Source: Natronorubrum sulfidifaciens JCM 14089 (GTDB taxonomy: Archaea; Halobacteriota; Halobacteria; Halobacteriales; Natrialbaceae). From it: a DNA stretch of 64,000 nucleotides. Below are positions 28,074 through 36,883 of the stretch, in pieces. The position numbers were made by a program, and so were the translations under genes. The DNA lies in contig NZ_AOHX01000046.1 of the NCBI RefSeq assembly GCF_000337735.1, positions 66,124-130,123 of the forward strand. Reading direction: 5' to 3'. The first letter of the stretch is position 1. Every line of letters starts with the position of its first letter. The notes under the pieces were generated by a model. The model was not told the origin of the DNA. It worked only from the letters and a program-made list of their open reading frames with translations, and ran no database searches.

Positions 28074-28420
28074 GCGTTTCTGCGGCCGAAGCCGAACTCT
28101 CCGAGGACGAACGGGCCGGACTCGGACTCGTCCGCCAGACTGGCGGCATTCATCAGAGCGATTTCTGGAAGGAACTGGACGTCTCCTCGCGAAAGGGGAG
28201 TCGAATCGTTGAGTCACTCGTCGAGAAGGAACTGGTCGACCGAGAGGAGACGGTGTACGACGGCCACAACACCTACTACATCACGCCGACCGCTCGTGAC
28301 CTCGATTTCACCCTCCTGATGGCCGGCGACATGCTCTCGCCGTTTATCGGTGAGGAAGAAGTCGACCCCAACAGCGATGCCTTCTCGCAGTGGATCATGA
28401 ACCTCGCGTACGAACAGTAG
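28070..28420 (+). CDS. winged-helix transcriptional regulator
   Basis: The protein of about 116 residues has a winged-helix core. LSEDERAGLGLVRQTGGIHQSDFWKELDVSSRKGSRIVESL is the HTH with its recognition helix, and LVDREETVYDGHNTYYITPT is the wing. A C-terminal helical part ends in WIMNLAYEQ, probably for dimerisation. I prefer the GTG at 28070 because a Shine-Dalgarno GAGGTG lies at 28058-28063 with good spacing; a GTG at 28061 is also in frame. It has the look of haloarchaeal MarR-like or Lrp-type HTH proteins, and the target is unknown. Confidence 0.8.
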   Translation: MSVSAAEAELSEDERAGLGLVRQTGGIHQSDFWKELDVSSRKGSRIVESLVEKELVDREETVYDGHNTYYITPTARDLDFTLLMAGDMLSPFIGEEEVDPNSDAFSQWIMNLAYEQ

Positions 28421-28510
28421 CAGGACCGATACGACGACGCGTTTCGACGGTTTTCTCGGCGAGTGCCTCGAGACAGAAACAGCCAGCGGCTCAGTTGTAG
28501 TTCCAGTGTC

Positions 28511-29785
28511 TTACTCGAGTGCGCTCCCAGCCCGAATCAGGCGCGCTTCGCCGAACGCCGGTCCGATGAACTGGAGGCCGACGGGCAGGCCGTCGGTTTC
28601 GCCGGCGGGAACCGAGATCGCCGGCAGATCGGCGAGGTTGACGGGAACAGTGTTCGCGTCGGCGAGATACATCTGGAGCGGATCGTCGAGACTCTCGCCG
28701 AGTTCGAACGGCGGAACCGGCATCGTCGGCGAGGCGAGCACGTCGGCCTCGGCAAGCGCCTCGTCGAAATCCTGCTTGACCCACGCGCGGGCGTCCTGGG
28801 CCTTCTTGTAGTATTTGTCGTGGTAGCCGGCCGAGAGCGCGTAGGTGCCGAGTAAGATGCGGCGTTTGACCTCGTCGCCGAACCCGTCTTCGCGCGTCTG
28901 AGCGAAGGCGTCGTTCCAGTTGCCGTCGGCGTCGGCGTCGTGGCCGTAGCGCACGCCGTCGAACCGCGCGAGGTTCGAGGAGGCCTCCGACATCGCGATC
29001 ACGTAGTAGGCTTCGACGGCGTGTTCGACGGAGGGCAGCGAGACGTCGTGGTACGTCGCGCCCTGTGCCTCGAGGTCGGCGATGGCGTCCCAGAACGTTT
29101 CGACAACGCCCTCGTCGGCTCCCTCGAGCAGTTCCGTGGGGACGCCGATCGTGAGCCCGTCGACGTCGCCGGTGGCGGCGTCGGCGTAGCTCGAGTCGCC
29201 ATCGGTCGGCGCCTCGCGGGTCGTCGCGTCGCGCTCGTCGCTGCCGGCGATGACGTCGAGCAGCTGGGCGGCGTCCTCGACAGTCTCGCCGAAGGGACCG
29301 ATCTGCTCTAGGCTGTTGCCGTAGGCGACGAGTCCGTAGCGAGAGACCAGCCCGTAGGTGGGCTTGATACCGACGACGCCACAGAACGCCGCAGGGCAGC
29401 GAATCGAGCCACCCGTGTCGGAACCGAGTGCGACGTCGGCTTCGCCTGCGGCGACGGCAGCAGCCGAGCCACCGGAGGAGCCACCGGGGACGTGACCCGG
29501 TGCGGCCGGGTTATCCGTCGAACCGAAATACGACGTTTCGGTGGTCGTCCCCATTCCGAACTCGTCCATGTTCGACTTCCCGACGATGGTCGCGCCGGCC
29601 TCCTTGAGCCGGGTGACGACGGTCGCATCGTACGGCGGGACATACTCCTCGAGCATTCGCGATCCACAGGTCGTCCGGACGCCCTCGGTCGAAATGTTGT
29701 CCTTGACGGCGACGGTCGTCCCCGCCAGTGGGCCGTCGTCTGCGCCTTCGATCGTCTCCTCGGTGATGAAAATATCGTCAGCCAT
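28511..29785 (-). CDS. gatA: Asp/Glu-tRNA amidotransferase subunit A
   Basis: The 424-residue amidase-signature enzyme releases ammonia from glutamine for amidation of mischarged tRNA. The catalytic triad is visible: the lysine in TVAVKDN, the cis-serine in PGGSSGGSAAAVAAG and the nucleophile serine in SDTGGSIRCPAA. It follows gatC after two bases, so they are one operon. gatB is not in this window. Confidence 0.95.
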   Translation of the reverse strand: MADDIFITEETIEGADDGPLAGTTVAVKDNISTEGVRTTCGSRMLEEYVPPYDATVVTRLKEAGATIVGKSNMDEFGMGTTTETSYFGSTDNPAAPGHVPGGSSGGSAAAVAAGEADVALGSDTGGSIRCPAAFCGVVGIKPTYGLVSRYGLVAYGNSLEQIGPFGETVEDAAQLLDVIAGSDERDATTREAPTDGDSSYADAATGDVDGLTIGVPTELLEGADEGVVETFWDAIADLEAQGATYHDVSLPSVEHAVEAYYVIAMSEASSNLARFDGVRYGHDADADGNWNDAFAQTREDGFGDEVKRRILLGTYALSAGYHDKYYKKAQDARAWVKQDFDEALAEADVLASPTMPVPPFELGESLDDPLQMYLADANTVPVNLADLPAISVPAGETDGLPVGLQFIGPAFGEARLIRAGSALE

Positions 29786-29787
29786 GA

Positions 29788-30066
29788 TCAGGATACGTTC
29801 GGTCCTTTGAAGTAGCCGTCTTCGGTTTCGGAGGCGTTCTCGAGAGCCGTCTCGCGCTCGAGCGAGTCGCGGACCTCGTCCGGTCGCATCACGTTCGTCA
29901 GGTCGGCCTCACGGTCGACTTCGGGCACCTCGTCTAGCGTCTCGAAATACTCGAGGATGTCCGCGAACTGTCGCGTGAACTGGTCGACCTCGTCGTCGGC
30001 GAGGCCGACGCGAGCCAGCTCCGCGACGTGGCGGACCTCCTCGGGACTGACGGCGTCGTCGCTCAT
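29788..30066 (-). CDS. gatC: Asp/Glu-tRNA amidotransferase subunit C
   Basis: The 92-residue GatC wraps between GatA and GatB and stabilises the amidotransferase. The family pattern is clear: SPEEVRHVAELARVGL near the start, the central FADILEYFETLDEVP, and the conserved C-terminal MRPDEVRDSL. An upstream ATG at 30078 is in frame, but 30066 gives the usual MSDDAVSPEEV start. It is the first gene of gatCA and is divergent from tfb. Confidence 0.93.
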   Translation of the reverse strand: MSDDAVSPEEVRHVAELARVGLADDEVDQFTRQFADILEYFETLDEVPEVDREADLTNVMRPDEVRDSLERETALENASETEDGYFKGPNVS

Positions 30067-30216
30067 GCTTGCTCGCACTTGCCAGTAGGGAGTAAGGGTT
30101 TCGATACATCGGTCCAGTCGAAACCGCTCGTCGGCCGGTATCGAACGGAGTCGCGAACGGATTGGTCGAGTCCGACGTTCCGAAGCCGCGCGTTCATCTC
30201 GCGATACTATCGAAGA

Positions 30217-30223
30217 ATTTAAG
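30217..30223 (+). promoter_or_regulatory. TATA box of the tfb gene
   Basis: ATTTAAG at 30217-30223, with the purine-rich CGAAGA before it as a possible BRE, predicts a transcript start near 30247. That leaves a leader of about 40 nt before the tfb ATG, unlike the leaderless genes around it. Confidence 0.5.
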
Positions 30224-30288
30224 TTGCGGAGAGCCTACTGTACTGGTCACGATAGAGCGTTTTCCAGCGATCGTTGTGACTTTCCACG

Positions 30289-31266
30289 ATGACAGATACC
30301 ACGATTCGAACGCGGAGCGGCGAGCGAAGTGAGCGCGAATCGACCGAGTCGCGCGAACAACCGACGGAGCGAGAGCAGTGTCCCGAGTGTGGCGGCCGAC
30401 TCGTCTCCGATACTGAACACGCCGAAACCGTCTGTGACGACTGTGGCCTCGTCGTCGACGAAGGTGAGATCGACCGCGGCCCCGAATGGCGGGCGTTCGA
30501 CGCCAGCGAGAAAGACGAGAAATCCCGCGTCGGTGCCCCAACGACGAATATGATGCACGATCAGGGGCTCTCGACGAACATCGGCTGGCAGAACAAAGAC
30601 GCCTACGGGAAGTCCCTCTCGAGTCGCCAGCGCCAGAAGATGCAGCGCCTGCGCACGTGGAACGAGCGGTTTCGGACGCGTGACTCCAAAGAGCGCAACC
30701 TCAAACAGGCACTCGGCGAGATCGACCGTATGGCGTCGGCGCTCGGATTACCGAAAAACGTCCGCGAGACGGCGAGTGTCATCTATCGGCGCGCCTTAGA
30801 GGAAGACCTCTTACCGGGCCGCTCGATCGAAGGCGTCGCGACGTCGGCGCTGTACGCCGCCGCCCGTCAAGCCGGGACCCCACGGAGCCTCGACGAAATC
30901 GCGGCCGTCTCCCGCGTCGAAAAAGACGAGATCGCCCGCACCTACCGCTACGTGATTCGGGAACTCGGTCTCGAGGTCCAGCCGGCCGACCCCGAAAGCT
31001 ACGTGCCACGGTTTGCCAGCGATCTCGACCTTTCGGACGAGACCGAACGCCGCGCTCGCAGTCTCCTGTCGTCCGCAAAAGAACAGGGCATCCACAGCGG
31101 CAAGTCGCCGGTCGGCCTCGCGGCCGCCGCCGTCTACGCCGCCGCACTGTTGACCAACGAGAAGGTGACGCAAAACGACGTCAGTGATGTCGCCAGCATC
31201 TCCGAAGTGACGATTCGAAATCGGTATCACGAGTTGCTCGAGGCCGAAGACGGCGGGCTAGCCTGA
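30289..31266 (+). CDS. tfb: transcription initiation factor IIB
   Basis: The 325-residue TFB recruits RNA polymerase to TBP-bound promoters. The N-terminal zinc ribbon has Cys31/34/49/52 (CPECGG and CDDCG). The B-reader includes EWRAFD and the STNIGWQNKD stretch. Two cyclin repeats lie at about 125-215 and 225-315, ending in the NRYHELL helix. Haloarchaea carry several tfb paralogues with different promoter preferences, so the exact paralogue letter cannot be given. An unusually Arg/Glu-rich N-terminal extension of 28 residues precedes the ribbon. Confidence 0.95.
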   Translation: MTDTTIRTRSGERSERESTESREQPTEREQCPECGGRLVSDTEHAETVCDDCGLVVDEGEIDRGPEWRAFDASEKDEKSRVGAPTTNMMHDQGLSTNIGWQNKDAYGKSLSSRQRQKMQRLRTWNERFRTRDSKERNLKQALGEIDRMASALGLPKNVRETASVIYRRALEEDLLPGRSIEGVATSALYAAARQAGTPRSLDEIAAVSRVEKDEIARTYRYVIRELGLEVQPADPESYVPRFASDLDLSDETERRARSLLSSAKEQGIHSGKSPVGLAAAAVYAAALLTNEKVTQNDVSDVASISEVTIRNRYHELLEAEDGGLA

Positions 31267-31377
31267 ACGGATGGGCCTGCCGTAACGACTGTTTGATTCG
31301 CGTTATCGACTGGTTACCAGTCGTCTATTCGTGACAGTCACACCATACTGAATATCGTGGTTCGACTGTCTGTTCGT

Positions 31378-31503
31378 ATGACCTGTGACAACTGTGCAGC
31401 CGCAGAGATCGCATACACACTCACAACCCACGTGTCGAACGCCCCCGACAAGCAGATCGATCTGCATTTCTGCTCGAGTGAGTGTCTGCGCGTCTGGACC
31501 TAA
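31378..31503 (+). CDS. 41-residue CxxC zinc-finger protein (DUF7576-like)
   Basis: An ATG at 31378 opens a 41-codon frame with Cys3 and Cys6 in TCDNCA, and Cys32 and Cys36 in FCSSEC, ending LRVWT. The Cys-X2-Cys ... Cys-X3-Cys layout and the FCSSECLRVW ending match a widespread small haloarchaeal zinc-finger type. The DUF number is from memory. It is too short for most gene callers but has coherent codon use and a plausible zinc site. It precedes the hydrolase on the same strand. Confidence 0.7.
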   Translation: MTCDNCAAAEIAYTLTTHVSNAPDKQIDLHFCSSECLRVWT

Positions 31504-31578
31504 GGTCACGTCTCGAGCGAGGAACGCTGCTCGGCTGTGGACCGACAGTATATCACGCTCCCCGTTGGCACACGGAGT

Positions 31579-32493
31579 ATGGTTATGACGTCGGTCGAGC
31601 ACGTCGGGACGGATGCAGCGAGTTGCTCGACGGTCGATGCGGAATCGACGGTGCGACACGTCAACGGGGTGGAACTGCACGTCGTCGAAGCCGGCGACGA
31701 CGACGGGCCGCTGGTCGTCTTGCTCCACGGCTTTCCCGAGTACTGGTACGGCTGGCACCGCCACCTCGAGGCGCTCGTCGACGCCGGCTATCGGGTCCTC
31801 GTCCCGGACCAACGCGGCTACAATCGAAGCGAGAAGCCGACGGGAGTCCGCGCGTATCGAATACAGGAGTGTTCGCGGGACATCGCTGCGCTCATCTCGA
31901 GTACGGGGCGCGATCAGGCACACGTCGTCGGCCACGACTGGGGTGGGATGGTCGCATGGGACCTCGCGCTTCGGGAGCCGTCCGTCATCGATCGACTCGG
32001 GATCGTCAACGCACCCCATCCGACCGTGTTCCGCCAGCACCTTCGCTCGAGTCCCGAGCAACTGCGCCGAAGCTGGTACGTCTTCTGGTTCCAGCTCCCG
32101 TGGCTCCCCGAACGGACCCTCCGTGTCGGCGACTATCGGCTCCTCGAGTCCGCGCTTCGGGGGACTGCCGCCCCGGGGGCGTTCAGCGAGCAGGACCTCG
32201 AGCAATATCGTGCGGCGTGGCACGCCGACGGCGCACTCACCGGCATGCTCAACTGGTATCGCGCAGCAGCTCGCTACCCGCCGACACCCCCTCGAAAACG
32301 GGTCGAGACACCCACGCTGCTCGTCTGGGGCGAAGACGACACCGCGCTGACGCCCGCGTTGGCAATCGACAGCGACCTACGCTGTTCGACCAGCCGCCTC
32401 GAACTCCTGCCCGAGACGAGCCACTGGGTGCAACACGAACGTCCGGAGCGACTGTCGGACCTGCTGCTCGAGTGGCTGTCGGCTCCCAGTTGA
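31579..32493 (+). CDS. alpha/beta hydrolase, epoxide hydrolase-like
   Basis: The 304-residue protein has the epoxide/haloalkane hydrolase signature. HGFPEYWYGW carries the oxyanion-hole motif, PDQRGYNRSEKP follows, the nucleophile aspartate is in VGHDWGG, and a late histidine lies in LPETSHWVQHE. A cap domain of about 90 residues lies between. These enzymes hydrolyse epoxides or related ethers and esters; the substrate is not known. AGTATATC at 31548-31555 is a TATA box about 28 bp before the ATG. An alternative ATG lies at 31585. MenH is unlikely because the motif is GHDWGG rather than a serine nucleophile. Confidence 0.85.
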   Translation: MVMTSVEHVGTDAASCSTVDAESTVRHVNGVELHVVEAGDDDGPLVVLLHGFPEYWYGWHRHLEALVDAGYRVLVPDQRGYNRSEKPTGVRAYRIQECSRDIAALISSTGRDQAHVVGHDWGGMVAWDLALREPSVIDRLGIVNAPHPTVFRQHLRSSPEQLRRSWYVFWFQLPWLPERTLRVGDYRLLESALRGTAAPGAFSEQDLEQYRAAWHADGALTGMLNWYRAAARYPPTPPRKRVETPTLLVWGEDDTALTPALAIDSDLRCSTSRLELLPETSHWVQHERPERLSDLLLEWLSAPS

Positions 32494-32520
32494 GACGGGG
32501 CGGTGCCGTCCGTTCCGAGA

Positions 32521-32543
32521 CCGTTCCCACCGACTGGGAACGG
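32521..32543. promoter_or_regulatory. 9-bp perfect inverted repeat upstream of the Bat-type regulator
   Basis: CCGTTCCCA (32521-32529) and TGGGAACGG (32535-32543) are exact inverses with a five-base spacer. The site ends 25 bp before the TATA box of the regulator gene (GTATATATC, 32568-32576), the place for an activator or autoregulator. No T-run follows, which argues against a terminator of the hydrolase gene. Confidence 0.65.
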
Positions 32544-32596
32544 ACGTTGCACTATTCGACGGCATGGGTATATATCGTCGAACTGAACACGTTCGT

Positions 32597-33271
32597 ATGG
32601 CCCAGGCGACACTCACAATCACGATGCCCGAACAGGTCTGGATCCAACAGCTGTCGACGACGTATCCGTCGGCGACGTTTCGGGTACTCGCGGCCGTCCC
32701 CGGTGACGAAACCGGGTTCGCCCTCGTTCGGATCACCAGCGCTGAGATCGCCGATGTGGTCGAAGACATGCGCGACCATCCCCAGCTCCTCGAACTCACG
32801 CTCGCCCACTCGAGTGCAAACGAGGCAACGGTTCACTTCGAGACGACGGCTCCGCTGCTGTTGTTCTCCGCGCGGGAGGCCGGCATGCCGATCGAACTCC
32901 CCGTCGAGGTCGTCGACGGCGAGGCAACGATCGAGGTCACCGGCTCCCGCGATCGGCTCGCCGAACTCGCCGAACAACTCGAGCGATTCGGCCTCACGTA
33001 CCGAATTGAGCACGTCCGCGAGCGGCTTCACGAGAGCCAGTTGCTTTCGGAACGCCAACTCGAGGTCGTCGTGGCCGCCGTCGAAGAAGGCTACTACGAC
33101 ACGCCTCGACGCTGCTCGCTCACGGAGCTTGCAGCCCATCTGGGAATCGCGAAATCGACCTGCAGCGAAACACTCCACCGAGCGGAGGAGGGGATCATCA
33201 AACGGTTCGTCGAGGACCTCCCGGGGCGCGAGACCGACGAATCGCTCGACGACCAACTCGCACGCAGCTAA
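32597..33271 (+). CDS. Bat-type helix-turn-helix regulator (HTH_10)
   Basis: The 224-residue protein has an N-terminal mixed alpha/beta sensory part (about 1-155). The C-terminal HTH_10 domain starts at LSERQLEVVVAAVEEGYYDTPR and continues SLTELAAHLGIAKSTCSETLHRAEEGIIKRFV. This is the bacterio-opsin-activator-like family that is greatly expanded in haloarchaea. There is no PAS or receiver domain, so it likely binds a small ligand or partner directly. A strong TATA box at 32568-32576 implies a leaderless transcript, and the palindrome at 32521-32543 is a natural candidate operator. Confidence 0.88.
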   Translation: MAQATLTITMPEQVWIQQLSTTYPSATFRVLAAVPGDETGFALVRITSAEIADVVEDMRDHPQLLELTLAHSSANEATVHFETTAPLLLFSAREAGMPIELPVEVVDGEATIEVTGSRDRLAELAEQLERFGLTYRIEHVRERLHESQLLSERQLEVVVAAVEEGYYDTPRRCSLTELAAHLGIAKSTCSETLHRAEEGIIKRFVEDLPGRETDESLDDQLARS

Positions 33272-33743
33272 TCGGTCGCTACGGCGCACCACCACGAGCA
33301 GCGCCCGTTGTCCCGACCTGTGCTACGGGTTCTGTGTGCCATCGAACCGGCTGTTCGGTGTCGGCCATGCGGTCTGCCGTTCGGTCTGAGTGTCGTCGCT
33401 CGAGCGAGTATCCTCGTGTTGGTTCGGCTACCAAATACGCCGTTTTGTGCCGTCTGAAAAAACTCTGTCGTAGTTGTTGGACGATATTTCGTGGTGATGA
33501 GTCACGAGTGTCTCGTGGTAACATGTACATTTGAGTGACCACTATCGGCGGATTTGATTATATATGAACTTATAAGGGCGAACATATTCGCATTGATTCT
33601 CACGTTATGGAAATCGACTCTATACTTCAACCTGATCTAGTTGTGAGTCCGGTGTAGAGGATCCACATGACCGTATTCAATTACGTGTCGGCGTGTAACT
33701 ACTTTGTATTGAACGGATTCTCGTCCGGAGGTGTTCGACCCGA
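33272..33743 (+). promoter_or_regulatory. 472-bp AT-rich leader and promoter region of the iron-sulfur/NrfD operon
   Basis: The right half (33540-33740) is much more AT-rich than its surroundings. TATA-like TTATATAT (33558-33565) and TTATAAG (33570-33576) predict a start near 33585-33602, so the operon would have a leader of about 140-160 nt. The leader holds a 16-codon ORF (33607-33657, M-E-I-D-S-I-L-Q-P) and ends with GGAGGTG at 33727-33733, ten bases before the ATG. The left half contains no convincing gene. Confidence 0.5.
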
Positions 33744-35519
33744 ATGAGCACGGACGACGAATCATTCCACCCACTCGGTCGAGAGTGGGAAGGCGAACTC
33801 GAGGAGATGCTCGATGACACCGAGTACGACAGCGACCTGGGGATGAAGATGGCCCAGGACGCGATGCGTGTCACGAAAGGTGAGCTCTCCGAAGCCGAAT
33901 TCCACGAAATGTATCACGACGACGTGATGGAGGAGTTCGGTGTCGACGATCGCCCAACCGAAGCCGCCTACGAGCAGGCCCAGGAAGCGCAGAAGGGGAC
34001 TGCGACGCGGATGCTCGAGGCCTTCGAGGGCGACGGCGAACAGAGTCGCCGCGAGACGATGAAAAAGATGGGTGCCGGTGCAGCTGCTGTCGGTCTCGGT
34101 GCGTGGGCAACCGTCGACGACGGTCCCGAAACGAACCTCGCCGCTGCCGACGGCGACGACGGCGGTTCCAACGAGGGAACCCAGCTCGGGATGGTCATCG
34201 ACCTCGAGCGCTGTGACGGTTGTCTCTCCTGTGTTGCTGCCTGTCAAGAAGAGAACCAGACCGATCAGGGCGTCAACTGGATGTACGTCCTCGATTACCG
34301 CGAACCGGGTCAGGACGAACCCGGCGCGAGCCGAAACCGACTCGTCCGACCGTGTCAGCACTGTACTGACGCCCCCTGTGAGAAGGTGTGTCCGACAACG
34401 GCTCGACATACCCGTGACAAGGACGGCCTCGTCCTGACTGACTACGACGTCTGTATCGGCTGTCGCTACTGTCAGGTCGCCTGTCCGTACGGTGTCAACT
34501 ACTTCCAGTGGGACGAGCCTGACGTCTCGACCGACGAGATCGAAGAGATGCACAGCGACATGGACGGCGACCACATGGTCGACGACCGTGACCGCTGGGT
34601 CGACAGTCGCGCTCCCCGTGGCGTGATGAGTAAGTGTACCATGTGCCCAACCCGACAGGACGGACATATGGGTGATGAGTACCGGGGAACGACGGCCTGT
34701 GAGGAAGCCTGTCCGCCCGAAGCGATCAACTTCGGCGACATGAACGACCCCGACAGCAAACCACAGCGCTATCTTCGGAACGTCGTTCAGACCCGTGCAG
34801 AACGGATGGTCGACGGCGAGAGCCCGAACCGCGAGAACGTCCAGGAGTCGTATGACTTCCTCGAGGGCGACATCGAACTGCTCGACATGGAGTATCTCGA
34901 GGACGGCGACCACGACGAGATCGAGGCCGCGCTGTTCATTCAGGGCGAACTCGACGCCGACGACCTCTCGCTCGACGACGAAGAGCTCCGCGAGATCGTC
35001 ATCGACATTCTCGGCGGTGCCGACGCGCTCGAAGACCTCGACGAGGAGGAACTCGGCACGCTCGCCGACATCCTGCTCGGCGATGCGGACGAAGGCGACG
35101 CCGACGCGGACGACCGCGAGGCGGCCAACGACGCCATTGATGCCGTCATCACGAACGCCGAAGACGGCGTTCAGAACGTCGTCGACCGCTACGAGTCCCG
35201 CGAGATCACGCCCGCCGAAGTCGAGGAATCGCTGCTGATCCTCGACGGCGAGGAGGAACCGTGGGTGTCCGAAGACGGTATTACGGACGAAAGCACCGCT
35301 CAGCAGGTCCTCGAGGCCTACGCTGGCGGCGAAGCGTCGACGTTCAAACTGCTCGAGGAAGTCGGAACGAACCCGAACGTGACGTACGTCGGCAACGAGC
35401 CGGGTCCAGAAGCCGAACAGGTCGACGGACCAGTTGCCTACTCCGACATCGGGCAGACGGACAACCGCAAGGACGTCCTCGACGAGTCCACTGTGGGTGA
35501 CTTCGGGGTGTCCCTATGA
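33744..35519 (+). CDS. four-cluster iron-sulfur subunit with internal Tat-like segment and acidic C-terminal domain
   Basis: The 591-residue protein contains four [4Fe-4S] motifs of the NrfC/PsrB/DmsB type: Cys157/160/163/167, Cys204/207/212/216, Cys237/240/243/247 and Cys298/301/319/323. About 100 residues precede a Tat-like SRRETMKKMGAGAAAVGLGA stretch (101-120). Twin arginine followed by a short hydrophobic run here suggests export or anchoring with the N-terminal region left inside. After the ferredoxin domain comes an Asp/Glu-rich helical tail of about 230 residues not found in bacterial homologues. It overlaps the NrfD gene by four bases. It should pass electrons between a quinone site in NrfD and an unknown partner. 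No molybdenum catalytic subunit adjoins it. Confidence 0.88.
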   Translation: MSTDDESFHPLGREWEGELEEMLDDTEYDSDLGMKMAQDAMRVTKGELSEAEFHEMYHDDVMEEFGVDDRPTEAAYEQAQEAQKGTATRMLEAFEGDGEQSRRETMKKMGAGAAAVGLGAWATVDDGPETNLAAADGDDGGSNEGTQLGMVIDLERCDGCLSCVAACQEENQTDQGVNWMYVLDYREPGQDEPGASRNRLVRPCQHCTDAPCEKVCPTTARHTRDKDGLVLTDYDVCIGCRYCQVACPYGVNYFQWDEPDVSTDEIEEMHSDMDGDHMVDDRDRWVDSRAPRGVMSKCTMCPTRQDGHMGDEYRGTTACEEACPPEAINFGDMNDPDSKPQRYLRNVVQTRAERMVDGESPNRENVQESYDFLEGDIELLDMEYLEDGDHDEIEAALFIQGELDADDLSLDDEELREIVIDILGGADALEDLDEEELGTLADILLGDADEGDADADDREAANDAIDAVITNAEDGVQNVVDRYESREITPAEVEESLLILDGEEEPWVSEDGITDESTAQQVLEAYAGGEASTFKLLEEVGTNPNVTYVGNEPGPEAEQVDGPVAYSDIGQTDNRKDVLDESTVGDFGVSL

Positions 35520-36883
35520 GCACCAAGTCACCAACTGAAGCGGACATTCTCCGTCCGGTCAACAACGTCTCGAAGAAGTTCTTCATGCTGTTTGGTGCCT
35601 CGGCACTGGCACTCGGCATCTTCCTCGTTGCCTGGATGTACCAGTTGGCCAACGGGATGGCTGTCACCGGACTCTCCGATTGGGGCTCCGGCGGCGGTGT
35701 GACGTGGGGGCTGTACATCGGTGCGTTCATCTGGTGGGTCGGGATCGCTCACGGGGGGATCATCCTCTCGGCTGCGGTTCGCCTGCTCGGCATGGATCGC
35801 TACATGCCGGTCGCACGACTGGCTGAACTGCTGACGATCGCCGGCCTCTCGGCGGCTGGCTTCTACATTCTGGTCCACATGGGCCGTCCGGACCGGATGG
35901 TCACGAGCGTCCTCGGTCACTATCACATCACGGTCAACAACTCGCCGCTGGTGTGGGACGTGACTGTCATTACGGCGTACTTCGTGCTGACGGCGACGTA
36001 CCTCGCACTGACGCTCCGGTACGACATCACCCGTCTGCGCGACCAGCTGCCCGACCACTTCGAGCCGGTCTATAAGGTCATGACCCTCGGCTACACCAAG
36101 GACGAAGACGAAGTCGTCGAGCGCATGGTCTGGTGGCTCGCACTCGCGATCATCATCATGGCGCCACTCCTGCTTCACGGCGGTGTGATCCCATGGCTGT
36201 TCGCGGTGCTCCCCGGCATGCCTGCCTGGTTCAGCGCCGTGCAGGGACCACAGTTCCTGACCATCGCGCTGACTTCCGCGATCAGTGGCGTCATCATCGT
36301 CGCCTACGCGTTCCGTCGTGCCTACGACTGGGACCACATCATGACTGACGACGTCTTCCGTGGCCTGTTGCTCTGGCTCGGATTCTTCTGCCTGCTGTTC
36401 CTCTGGCTGCAGCTCCAGCAGAACGTCGTTGGGCTGTTCGCAGCCCCAGTCGACACGTTCGTCGCACAGGAAGCGACCCTCTCACACTGGGCCTACCTCC
36501 TCTCGATGGGGCTGGTCTTCGGGACGCTCGCGTACATCTTCGCACAGACGATCCGTCCATCGCTGTTCACCAAGGCACGCGCCATTGGCGCTGCGCTTCT
36601 GGTGCTCACTGCGACGCTGCTCGAGAAGCTGCTGTTCGTCGTTGAAGGCTTCATGCACCCGACGTTCGAGATCTACGCGAACACGCCCGGTGAGTACTTC
36701 CCAAGCGTGATCGAGTGGCTGTCACTGCTCGGCACGATCGGGATGGTCGTGTTGGTCTTCCTCGTCGTCTCGAAGGTCGTCCCCGTGGTCGAACTCCACG
36801 CGGTCGAACATCTTCGCGGTGACCACGGTCACGGCCACGACGACGCGGATGACGCTGCAACCGAGTCGGAGGTGAAAGCATGA
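35516..36883 (+). CDS. nrfD: NrfD/PsrC-type quinone-interacting membrane subunit
   Basis: The 455-residue protein has about nine TM helices and the NrfD/PsrC character, including the early WWVGIAHGGIILSA helix and many His/Asp residues near helix ends. It ends in a His-rich tail (DHGHGHDD). Family members hold a quinone site and exchange electrons with the partner ferredoxin subunit. Its start overlaps the stop of the iron-sulfur gene and its stop overlaps the next gene, so all three are coupled. Menaquinone is the likely quinone in this organism, given the men cluster in the window. Confidence 0.9.
   Translation: MSTKSPTEADILRPVNNVSKKFFMLFGASALALGIFLVAWMYQLANGMAVTGLSDWGSGGGVTWGLYIGAFIWWVGIAHGGIILSAAVRLLGMDRYMPVARLAELLTIAGLSAAGFYILVHMGRPDRMVTSVLGHYHITVNNSPLVWDVTVITAYFVLTATYLALTLRYDITRLRDQLPDHFEPVYKVMTLGYTKDEDEVVERMVWWLALAIIIMAPLLLHGGVIPWLFAVLPGMPAWFSAVQGPQFLTIALTSAISGVIIVAYAFRRAYDWDHIMTDDVFRGLLLWLGFFCLLFLWLQLQQNVVGLFAAPVDTFVAQEATLSHWAYLLSMGLVFGTLAYIFAQTIRPSLFTKARAIGAALLVLTATLLEKLLFVVEGFMHPTFEIYANTPGEYFPSVIEWLSLLGTIGMVVLVFLVVSKVVPVVELHAVEHLRGDHGHGHDDADDAATESEVKA

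Noticed and set aside
31303..32223. A 306-codon minus-strand frame opposite the alpha/beta hydrolase
   Set aside because: The plus-strand hydrolase has all catalytic motifs and a TATA box at leaderless spacing; the minus frame has none.
31579..32493. The alpha/beta hydrolase as MenH
   Set aside because: MenH uses a serine nucleophile; this protein has GHDWGG with aspartate and an epoxide-hydrolase-like cap, and lies outside the men cluster.
33334..33534. A 66-codon plus-strand frame in the gap before the NrfD operon
   Set aside because: The product is basic and Cys/Arg-rich with no family resemblance, lies across a likely promoter, and overlaps an equally unconvincing minus-strand frame (33279-33542).
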